Both the position numbers and the translations under genes were made by a program. The notes under the pieces are model-generated. The model had not been told where the DNA came from. It saw nothing but the letters and a program-made list of their open reading frames with translations, and made no database searches. A DNA stretch of 64,000 nt, taken from positions 49,384 through 113,383 of the forward strand of contig MVAQ01000042.1 of NCBI GenBank assembly GCA_014825775.1, in the 5' to 3' direction. The DNA comes from Krasilnikovozyma curviuscula. Lineage: Eukaryota; Basidiomycota; Tremellomycetes; Cystofilobasidiales; Mrakiaceae. Below, one piece after another: positions 35,255 to 44,904 of the stretch (position 1 is its first letter; every line of letters begins with the position of its first letter).

Positions 35255-35712
35255 ATTTGGTAGTTTTAGACTCCCATATTTGTTCTCTTTCGGTTTTCCC
35301 AATTGCATTGTTATCCTCTCCCGCGTTTTTCTGTGATGCATTACAATACGCTCAGATAAGATGTTCGAACGAAATGCAAGTGATTTAGTGATTCTATTAT
35401 TGCAAGCCAAAGTCAGAGATTGACTTGAAAAGAATGAATTGTGTGAATGTAAAGGATAGCTCGCACTAGATGTCGGCACACCTTTGGAAAGGCGCTCTGC
35501 CGAACTCTCGGCACGAAGGAGTGAGAAGTTCCTCTCTCCTCTTCCTGTCCATATGGTATCCCTGAACCAAAACTGCTACTCACTTTGAGAAGTGACAGCT
35601 GCTCAATTCGTTTTTGGCACGAGAAGTTGAAAATTCAATCGCGTCGCCTCCAATCTCATTTCTCAATCTCACCTCGATCACCGCCTTCTGCCCACCATTC
35701 CGCTGACTCCAA
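35255..35712. other. Intergenic, TEF1 terminator / MFS promoter
   Basis: 458 bp holding the TEF1 3' UTR and the promoter of the MFS gene. Nothing else recognised. Confidence 0.45.
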
Positions 35713-37954
35713 ATGGCCACGCAGCAGCCCAAAAATGATATAACTCTTACTATTTCTCCATCTGTGACGACTGTCATCCGTCCCACTCAGCTTGAAGCTG
35801 GAAACTCGCTTGGTCATAACCAACTCAAAACAGAGCTTGACTTTGCGTTTCAGCCGATTGGTTTGGGCACTTTTGAAGAGCCTTACGTCCTCTTTTTCTC
35901 CCAAGACGATATTGAGTATCCAAGGTACGTATGAACTCGGAAGGACATCTCCTGATTTTCAACTGAATGTGAAACATATTACTCTCGGCAGGAATTGGTC
36001 TAACTCTTACCGTTGGTTTCTTTCGTCGATTGTGAGTGACAACCAAATATTCCTTCTCAAGTGAGTTCTCAAAGACTCTTCCTTTCACTTCCACTTAGGG
36101 TGCTGTTCAGATGTTCTGTGTGACCTATGCCAGCTCTGGATATACAGGTGGTTACCGGACAGAGATGGCTCATTTCGATGTCTCTCAGGAAGTCGTTACT
36201 TTAGGTCTAACCACCTATGTTCTAGGTCTAGTCATTGGTTCTCTTATGCAAGTTACTACTTCTTCTCAATTAGTCAGGTCCTGTCTGATCTGCTTACCAT
36301 GTAACCATTCAGATGGTCTCCCGCCTCTGAGCTTTATGGGCGGCGTCCAGTAGCGATCGGCACCCTCTTGTGCTATGTAAGTGCAAATGAAGATATTTGC
36401 TACTGTCAAACAACTCAAAAATATCATTTTAAGACTTTGATAGGGGTTGGGGTCGGTCTTGCACAAAATTTGGAAACGGTTTTGATCTGTCGCTTCTTCA
36501 TGGCCGTATTTGGAGCTTCGCCGTTGAACAACGTCCCTGGATCTCTGAATGACCGTAACTATTGCTCAACTCCTTATTTCACGTTGACAACAAAGTTTCT
36601 GACGCTTTATTGTTCCGTCTAGTTTGGAGCCCATCCGAAATCTCTCTTGCGATGACAGTTGCGTCCATCATGCCATTTGGTGGACCTAGCCTCGGCCCAA
36701 TTGTTTCTTCTTACATTGGAGAATATGCTGGGAGTGACTCATGGCGAACCGTGAACCTCGTCATTGTTTATTTCGGAGCTTTTGTAACTCTTGCGGTTGC
36801 AATTTTTTCGGTCGAAACATACCCTCCGAAGTTGCTACGTGACAGAGCGGCGAAAATGTCCAAAGAGTATCCTGGGGCTCATTTTGTGACTATCTATGAG
36901 AAAGGTCATTCAAAGGAGAAGGCGGCTGCGATGTTGTGTACTTCAATGAAAAGACCTTTCCTGCTGCTTTTTGTCGAGCCGATCGTGTTCTGTTTTTCAG
37001 CTTATGCTGCCTTGATTTTTGGAATACTTTATATCTTCTTTGGTGGGTAATCGTCTGCCCTTCGAAGGTCCAACTTAATCAGTGGCTAAACAGATGTCTC
37101 ATTTTGGGCAGATGCTTATCCAATCGTCAGTGATCTCGCCTTCGCTTTCTCTCTGCTTTACTTTCTTATCGAGCGTGTTTTCAGATCTTCGGTGATTACA
37201 GACACTGGTCTCTTGGCAACGATTCTCTTCCATTTTTTGGAATCTTCATTGGCGGTCTGTTGGGAATACCAGTTGGAGAAGTATGTAAGAAACCTTACCT
37301 GCAGTCCATTAAAAAGAGTAAAGATGGAAGAGCACCACCAGAGGAACGTCTTTGGTTTGCTATGGTGGCATCAGTATTACTCCCGATCTCTCTCTTCTGG
37401 ATGGCAGGAGGCTGCAGCGCGAATGTCAATTCTGTAAGTCGATCGTCTGTACGCTTTTCTTGAACTGTATTAAAAATTTCAGTCTCGTAGTGGGTTCCAA
37501 TTATCGCCGGTGTGCTGTTTGGGATGGGAGTTCTTGGAATGATGCAGTCCAACCAGACATACCTGGGTGATGTTTACACGGTAATCGCGGCCAGCGCTTT
37601 CGCTAGCACCTCAGTCTTCAGGTACCTCATAGGTGGAACTTTTCCACTGTTTGCATCTGCAATGTTTGATAAAGTGAGCTGCTAACATCACTCTACCTTC
37701 TGGTGCCTTATACCTTACTGATCATCTCGCGATACGATCTTTAAGCTTGGCGGTCCGTGGGCTTTGGCGCTATTGGGCTTCATCTCACTATTTTGTATGC
37801 CCATTCCATGGCTGTTCTACGTAAGTATGATAACTTTGAAGTCGAGAGCGGTTTGTCCCTGATTTTTTTGTCGTTACCCAAGCGATACGGAGAGAAGATT
37901 CGTAGTTACAGCAAACACGTCCCTCGACCTCCGATACCAAATCAAGAAGCTTGA
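35713..37954 (+). CDS. MFS transporter, DHA1 (drug:H+ antiporter-like) family
   Basis: Eleven exons: 35713..35924, 35992..36031, 36099..36247, 36313..36376, 36434..36554, 36623..37042, 37112..37125, 37185..37433, 37491..37673, 37746..37820, 37883..37954; 532 aa. It is probably a plasma-membrane 12-TM exporter of drugs, polyamines or similar solutes. Landmarks of the fungal DHA1 group: NWSNSYRWFL before TM1, WSPASELYGRRP (motif A, loop 2-3), CRFFMAVFGASPLNNVPGSLND, GPSLGPIVSSYIG (motif C in TM5), SWRTVN, and the C-terminal FRYLIGGTFPLFASAMF / LGGPWALALLGFISLFCMPIPWLFYKYG-type ending. Intron 3 (36248..36312) must use a GC donor (GCAAGT) with a normal AG acceptor; no GT donor gives the required phase, and the GC choice restores GSLIWSPASELYGRRP exactly. 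Exon 7 is only 14 nt. Substrate cannot be inferred. Confidence 0.88.
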
Positions 37955-38799
37955 CGAAACTCCTATTATTTCACGACAACAGGTATTGGTGCGACATTAG
38001 AAATTCTGAAAGGTGGGATCCATGAAGCTGAGCCTTGGAGACGATGTGGCCGGGCGTTCTGGATAGTTTCTTATCAGTGGATTTCATGAGTATAAGAGGA
38101 TAGAGTAACTAGAAATTTTCAGCATAGCTATTACACCCATTAATTTCTCTTACTCAACAGAGTCGGTCCCAGCGGCAGATGGGAGGAGTAAGTGGCTGGA
38201 TGAAAGCGGAAGGATGGTCAGTTGAAGGGCGGGGAGGAGAAATTTCTAGGAATTACCGTTTGATATCATCTTGCTTAGAATGAATGGAAAGCCCCAACGC
38301 GCTGCCCTCCAAGGACCCAGCAGGATCAAATCTCATCTCTTGGTCAGCGTCGTTGCTCATCACCGTTGGAATAGCTTAAGGCAACATGATCTTTCAACTG
38401 CTTAACCTGGCGTCTTGAAACAGCACCATTTGCGCTGAAACGCCGGCCGCTGCTCGAAGCATTGACTAATGGCTAAGCATTTCCACCGTGAGCTATCTTA
38501 TCACAACATTCGGTTGTTAAGTCATCCCCTTGGTCTTAATTGAGCGCACCGATTTCGAAAGCGAGACATCACGGCGAACGCGAAGAGTTGCACCGTAGCC
38601 CCCCCCACACCGAAGGTTGCCTCCCGTCAGCACGAAACCTAGCTATTGAGAGGACTTCCACCGATGATCGGTCTGATGACCAAGACATCTCTCAGTGTAT
38701 ATAAGGAGACTAAAGATCACTCCAGATTGATAGGATTCTCATCAACTACCTCTCATCCAACTTTCCAGCCCACTGAGTCCACTCATAAATCCTTCGAAG
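37955..38799. other. Intergenic region upstream of the MDR oxidoreductase
   Basis: 845 bp with the MFS 3' end and the oxidoreductase promoter. A TATA-like element lies at 38698-38705. No gene recognised. Confidence 0.45.
38698..38705 (+). promoter_or_regulatory. TATA-box-like element
   Basis: TATATAAG about 95-100 bases upstream of the ATG at 38800. Inferred from sequence and spacing only. Confidence 0.4.
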
Positions 38800-40403
38800 A
38801 TGCCTTCTTTCCCAAGAACTCAAGCTCGTACGCCCAAACTCGTACTCCATTTCTGCTTAACGTTTACTGAATTCTTCTCTGAACGAATAGAATGGCAGAT
38901 CTTTAGACGGGGTACTCCTTTCAACGCCATGCGCCTGGTCACCAACGCTCCCATTGACGAACCAGTCGCTGGTGAGGTCCAAATTCGAGTGGCCTATGTT
39001 GGCTTAAATGCTATCTTCTCGTAACTGTTTCTGCGCTTTGTATATAAATGCAGTAAGATAGCTTGAACTGACGGTACCTGAATTGTCCAGCAAACTCATG
39101 GCTATCGTTCCTGGAATGTTTAGAAAGCTCCCTGCCGTCCCAGAGTAGGTTTCTTCTAATCATCGATCTTCTTCGAGCACTAATCTGTTCTTCTCCCCAG
39201 AATGGACTTCAGTGGTGAAGTTATTGCCGTTCGTGAGGGTTCAAAATTCAGCGTTGGAGATCGTATGTCTACTTACTCCATTGCTTCCAATGACAAAGAT
39301 ACTAACTTGGTCTTATAATATTCTATAGGAGTGTTCGGTGTGGCAGCGTATAGCACTCCTGATTTTGCAGATCACCTCAAGCGTGGTCAAGGCGCGCTCT
39401 CTGAATACATCAATGTTATCGTACGTCAACTCCCTCGAATGCAGTGTTCCTTAGAGTGTGACTCAAGTTAAGTCTTTTTCTGATTCAGGAAAAAAACGTC
39501 TTTTCCATCCCAGCTTCTGTTGGATACGACACCGCCGCTGCCCTCCCCATCGCCAGTCTGACGGCTCAAAACTTGGTCCACAGCTGCGATGGCCTACGAG
39601 CCGGCTCAAGAGTCTTCATAAATGGTCTCTCTTCTGCTGTCGGCCAGATGCTGATCCAACAGTTGAAGTTGAAGGGAGCCGTTGTCGTTGGAAGCTGTTC
39701 GGGTAAGAACAGAGATTTGGTGTTGAGCTTGGGCGCTGATGAAGTGAGTCGAAAGATGAAGCCTCGACAAATAAAGCAATCGTCTTTTTAACCTGTAGCT
39801 GACGTTGAAAGTTCTTCTCGTAGGTCATCGACTATCGAACGACACCTTTGATGCCCCACCTCCAAGCCAACTACACCGGTCCGAACCAATTCGACTTCAT
39901 CATCGATACGATTGGCAATCCGCTCCTCTTCCTCAAATCTACCGTTTACCTCCGACCGGAGGGCGCCTATTCGACCATCTCGTTTGACTTGGGCACGACC
40001 TGGTTCCAGACGTTCGTTACACTGTCGAGGATGGCGAGATCCAAGATCCCAGTGATTCTCGGAGGTGTCAATAGGAAGTACTTCTTTTCTGATAACGGTG
40101 ACGTCTCACTGCTAGGTGAGATAATGACGGAACATGCTAATGGTGAGTAGTAGGCATTGGCGTGGTTGAATCTCCATTGGCACTGACGAATCCAGCTATT
40201 TCTTGTTGCAGGAAATTTGACTGCTACCATCGACTCTGTCTATAATTTTGATGAAAGCTCGGTGATGGAAGCGTACAAGAAGATGCTCAGCTTTAGGGTG
40301 AGTCTTTCATACTTTCTTTCTCGTTCGCACATTCTTTCATTGACATCTCTTTGGACTCCCGCAGGCTGTTGGAAAAATTTTGATAAAAATTAGAAACAGC
40401 TAA
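38800..40403 (+). CDS. Medium-chain dehydrogenase/reductase, quinone-oxidoreductase-like
   Basis: Nine exons: 38800..38827, 38891..39020, 39091..39144, 39201..39262, 39329..39420, 39489..39743, 39824..40142, 40212..40297, 40365..40403; 354 aa. Predicted NADPH-dependent reductase of quinones or enals. It has the GroES-like N-terminal half (AGEVQIRVAYVGLNA, MDFSGEVIAV, VGDRVFGVAAY) and a Rossmann half (SRVFINGLSSAVGQMLIQQLKLKGAVVVGSCSGKNRDLVLSLGADEVIDYRTT). The Cys/His ligands of zinc alcohol dehydrogenases are absent, placing it with the zinc-independent MDR group despite the 'zinc-binding dehydrogenase' name often used. Intron 1 (38828..38890) is inferred; reading straight through also stays open, adding 21 residues that look unlike the family's N-terminus. 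A TATA-like box lies about 100 bp upstream. Confidence 0.87.
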
Positions 40404-40911
40404 ACATCATGGAGGAAACCGCAACTTTAAGTTATCTGGAAGCTTTCACGTGTATACTGCGCTTCAAGTACATCGATAAATCTTTTCATCGTCAACAAGC
40501 TAAGATTAAAGCTAAGATTAAAAGGCTTCTATTGGACTATCGATAAATGGAGAATGCTGTTCTCATGACCTGGCCCTCCTTTCATTAGAACGAGCGATGA
40601 GTTGTTGTCAACCGAGGGACTCGAGTGAAAGCGTAGTCAAGATTCCTAAGAAGCTGACTCTCTGCTGTGCAGTACACACCACTATGATAAAGCCTCACTC
40701 TTGTCTCATCTCAGATTGTAAACTCTCACTCGCAGGTTTTGACATGAAACGCGATGATGTGGCGCCCATATCATCAGCTGTTTCGAGAACAGCTTTCGAA
40801 CACTTCACTTCGACCTACAACTCCCTCCCAACCATATAAGACTTTGAATCACTCTTTACTGATATCTCCATCTACCAGAGCTGCCATCTGCAAAAACGTT
40901 TTGCTGCCAAG
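40404..40911. other. Promoter region of S41-like copy 1
   Basis: 508 bp between the oxidoreductase stop and the first S41-like gene. A TATA-like element sits near 40833-40840. No gene seen. Confidence 0.45.
40833..40840 (+). promoter_or_regulatory. TATA-box-like element of S41-like copy 1
   Basis: CATATAAG about 72 bases upstream of the ATG at 40912, comparable with the placement of the TATA-like element of copy 2. Inferred. Confidence 0.35.
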
Positions 40912-43893
40912 ATGTCTCTGTATGCTATTAGTTTGGCAATGCTCTTTGCAGGTCTCAAGCAGGCTTCATGTTATCCTCTTGAACCCCGTCAGTCACCTGG
41001 TATAGGTACGGGATCCTCAACCTCAGATGCTTGCGCTGCTCTCACCACGGTGACTGGAGGATGTGAGTATCTTGGTTTCTCCCATCTCAATTTTGCCCCC
41101 TTCCTCCAAACGCCAAGAGCGTGCGACCCCTGTCAACTTCTATTTTCTGACCAGAAACCCCTTTGTTTCACTAGTGTTTACTCCTTCAGCTGTGATGGAC
41201 TGCTATTTGGCCACTCCTTTCAACCAGACCACAACCAACTCCATTATCGCCGCCATCAACGCAACTTACTCCCTCGACCCATTCGAGTTTGACATCCTCG
41301 CGCCTGCGTCAGTGGTCGCAGCACCGTTAACACAGGCCTTTGACTTCAGAGGTTTCCTCAAGAATCTATCAACCACTACTTGGACGAGTCAAGGCGAGTT
41401 CGAGCTTGCGCTCGCCAATGGTGTTAACTCCAACATTAAAGATGGGCATCACTACGCGAGTTCACCTGCTTTCTCCACCTAGGGCTTTAATTGACGACAT
41501 GTTTCTTGGCAGTTCCAAACCTGCTTTACTAGCACCTTCGGCACCGGTCATACCTTCGCGCTTTACGCCAACAACGGAACAATTACTGTCGTTCCTGATC
41601 TACTCGACATCACCGACGATCTGGAAGGGCAAGGGTTCCAGATTTACGAAGCTTACACTTCTGCTGGAATATCTGGAAACATCAGTAGATTTGCAGACAG
41701 AGCTGTCAGCCAGATCAATGGGATGGCAGCCTGGGACTAGTGAGTTTGTTTTGATCGCTTCTATTTAATCGCATTTTGATTTAAAAAGGCTCCTTCCAGC
41801 GTGGACTTCTTGGCAGAGAACGAAGTTGGTACTTATCAGGACCTCCAAGTGAGAAGAAATGCCATCCTCGCTTCAAGAACGACCTTGTCTGGTAACTGGA
41901 TCAGAACTCTGGGATATTTCGCTCAACAGAACACACCATCTCGCAACAACGTAAACATGACCTTCGTTGCTTCGGACGGAAACCAAGAGGAAACAATCAC
42001 GCTTCCTTACTTCTCCAGGTGAGTAAAAGGATTCTTCTTTTCGAACATGTATTTCTGACTCGCTTTTGCGATCTTCTCTGGAGGCCACAAGCTCGACTGT
42101 CATTTACGGACGCTGCTTCGTTCTACCAGAGTAACTGTGTTGTATCAGAGTCTAATTTCGATTCGTCTAACGCATTCAGAACTGTCACCGCTGGAACTGC
42201 CTTTCTTGCAGCGTCAAGCGGCTTCAACTCAAGTTCAACGTGCGCACCAGCCCAACAAGCGAGCCATCCTTTGCGCTCGCAGCCCACCACCACCACGAAC
42301 TACGTCGGAGGTCAAGACGTCCAGTTCTTCACTCTACCTGGAAGCACAATTAGGATCATCTATGTCAGCACGTTCAGTCCTGTTACTGGCTGCGAAGACC
42401 AGTTCACGAGCGATCTTCAGGCAGGATACGCTCAATTGTCAGCTTCGTTTCTGTATTCGTGTGTACTGGAATCTGTTACTAAACTAAATGGTGTCTTCCC
42501 TTCTCCAGCCAGAGCCTTGGCATCACTCATGTCATTCTCGATGTGACTGGAAACGGTACGTCCTTCTTGCTCATCTGGAAACCTCCCTTCGTCTGAACTC
42601 CCTCCCTCTGGCTATGGCTGGCAGGAGGTGGATTTGTTTCCTTAAATATCATCATGCAGAGACTCTTTTCTGGTAAAGCGTCGGAACCACTCCTGAACTT
42701 CCAGAATGTCTTGAGAAAATCTGATCTGGCAGTTGCGATGTTGGAAGCTCAGTATGTACTAGAAAGTATGTACTTCCCCATAACTGAATCTCACATCATT
42801 GGTTTTAATAGTCTTGAAAATCCATCGACCGGCGGAAATAGTAGTAAGTCCACAAGATTCACTCACACCCCTTCGACAACCCACAACGTTTGACAACTCG
42901 TTACTCCTTCTAACTGGCAGTCTATAGTCCAACAAACTACAGAAACACTACTACTGGATCCGACTTGGATCCTTCCGATGACTACTTCACTCCTGGAGAA
43001 TCAGACCCTGTTGGAGACAACACCATTTTCCTGTCGGATCGCCTTCAAGATAGCATCGCTGGGTTAGATTTCACTTCTTTTCCACAAGATATGCCTTGGC
43101 CTGCTTCAAATGTGACGATCTTTGGTGATGGAACCTGCGGGGCGAGTTATTCTCTTCCCTGGATTCTTTGCGCGACAGAGCGCGAATCACTGACCCCATC
43201 TCCGTATCAGTCGGCTTGTGCTTCATTCACATCGTTCATCTATACTTACGACAATTTCAGTACAATCAGTATGACTGGAAAGCCTACCGAACCAATATCC
43301 TTCCAAAGCTTCGAGGCTGGCCAGGCAACGAGCTTGAACAAGGCCATTTATCCAGAGCTGGCTTCTCTGGGGTTGACCACCCTCAGCACTCCTTCGGCTC
43401 CACCACCGATTACTGGATCTAACTCAGACTTTGGATTTGCAATTCGAAGCTCGCTACTTCCTGGAACCGGAACCAGCGAGTTCTTTTACCGTCCGTGTTA
43501 TTCCTCCCTTTTTACTTCACAACACTAGTGAAACTGATCTCTTTCATTGATGTTACAGAATACTATTACGAACCAGCTCAGTTTTCATTCTCTCTCACTG
43601 GGCAAACCTACTCGGATCCTTTCGCTCTTTGGTCACAAGTGGCCTCGACAGTTTGGGGTAGTTCAAACGGAACTCCATCTGGTATTCCACCGCCATCATT
43701 AGCCAGACCCAACGCAACGTTTAGTGATCCAACTGGCACAGGAAGCAGTGTTGGTGGATCGGGCGCCGGTGTTGGATCCTCTTCACCTTCGGGGACGGCA
43801 GGCTCGCAGACCAGCGCTGGTGTGAAGAGGGTTGGTGTTGACGATTGGAAGCCGATCGTTTTGGTAGCATTGGGAATGTTGATCATTGCCTAG
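40912..43893 (+). CDS. Secreted S41-peptidase-like protein, tandem copy 1
   Basis: Eleven exons: 40912..41062, 41175..41455, 41513..41739, 41800..42018, 42084..42437, 42509..42555, 42625..42751, 42812..42843, 42921..43141, 43211..43490, 43559..43893; 757 aa. Signal peptide (MSLYAISLAMLFAGLKQAS) then YPLEPRQ. It resembles the fungal S41 / CPAF-like (tail-specific protease) group: THVILDVTGNGGGFVSLN (about residues 415-435), then DGTCG-SACASF at about 550-558, where the Ser is the likely nucleophile. Many N-x-S/T sites precede a Gly/Ser-rich segment and a hydrophobic end (PIVLVALGMLIIA), which suggests a GPI anchor. Two introns need GC donors: after exon 2 (GCGAGT at 41456) and after exon 9 (GCGAGT at 43142), the latter splitting the active-site motif. 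Exon count, phases and most exon lengths match copy 2. Protease activity is inferred, not shown. Confidence 0.8.
41175..41455 (+). repeat. Exon 2 of S41-like copy 1, near-identical to copy 2
   Basis: Differs from 45145..45425 at about 12 of 281 positions by eye, with a run of about 95 identical bases. Other exons of the pair are far more diverged (for example about 82% over the first 114 bases of exon 3). The pattern fits recent local gene conversion. Confidence 0.75.
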
Positions 43894-44904
43894 AGCTCAT
43901 ATTCTATGCTGAGAATGAGAGGAGGCAGTTGACATGAGGTGATAAAAGGCCATGTATAGTTTAGACTCTGTATTTGGACTCTGTAGTCGTTCAATTTCTT
44001 GTCGCTCATAATCTGTTTCCCTCGTGTTACGAAAACGAACAAGAAGAATAACACTCTTTTTGCCGCATAAGCGAGTGGGAGCAGGACAAGCCATTGCTCC
44101 CCTGCATCGCTTTTGCAGCGGCTCGGGTGCGGCGCCGGCACATTCCCCACTCTTTTTCACATCCTCAATTATGTTTGTTCGCCAAGGAATAGCTTTAGCA
44201 CAAAGCGCAAACCCCTGTTTGAGTCGAAAAGTTGTGACAGATCAGCCATAAAATCCAGTGAAGATCTCTCATCGCCATTCCCTGGCTGACCGCTCCTCGG
44301 CGAGGGCGAAGTTCGTTGTATCTCTCCTGTCAGACCCATGCTATTGGAAGGACGACGACGCTGAACAGCCAGCTAGTTTGAAGGGAAGAGCTCCTGCTTT
44401 TGTCACCGAAAGAAAGAAAGGTTCATCGCTACGAAGTGCCGTTTTGTAAAGCGACGAGATGTCGACTGTTCGGCTCGAATTGTGTTGGCACCAATTTTCG
44501 GCTGAAGATCTCACCTGTCAAGACAGTCTAGGGGACATTGTTTCTCTGAGAATCAATTCGCAAGACAACACTGGATAGAAGGAGCTATCAACGAACTTTT
44601 TCGACGTCGCAATGCTGCCGCAATGCCAATGGTAGGTAATCGTGGGAAGACAGTTTCTCAGCAACTGTTGTAAACAAAGGACCGCACGTGTAAGGGTCCG
44701 TGCTGCTCTGACCTCCTCCTTTTTGACATAATTTGGTATCCGGAAAGTGAGCTGTGTTGCTAAACCTGTGGTTTGCATCAGGTGAAACCGATCTCCTTTT
44801 CACTTTTCACCGGCGATCTTGTTTCCCCTTTGCGTGTATAAAAACACCCCTGATTCGCAACATGTCTTTTTCTCCCCCCCAACCATAGAAAACATCTCTT
44901 CAAT
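43894..44904. other. Spacer between the tandem S41-like genes
   Basis: 1.0 kb. It contains the 3' end of copy 1 and the promoter of copy 2, with a TATA-like box at 44837-44844. Short minus-strand frames (43890-44160, 44518-44803) show no domain and overlap one another; not called. Confidence 0.45.
44837..44844 (+). promoter_or_regulatory. TATA box of S41-like copy 2
   Basis: TATAAAAA 61 bases upstream of the start codon at 44905, followed by a pyrimidine-rich leader. A good match to the consensus in the expected position. Inferred. Confidence 0.5.

Noticed and set aside
36248..36312. Frame break in the MFS gene, suggesting a pseudogene
   Set aside because: A consensus GCAAGT donor with phase 2 restores the conserved motif, and the other ten exons are intact.
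41456..41482. Apparent in-frame stop after exon 2 of S41-like copy 1, suggesting a pseudogene
   Set aside because: A GC donor at the exact position of the paralogue's GT donor restores the frame, and all other exons are intact.
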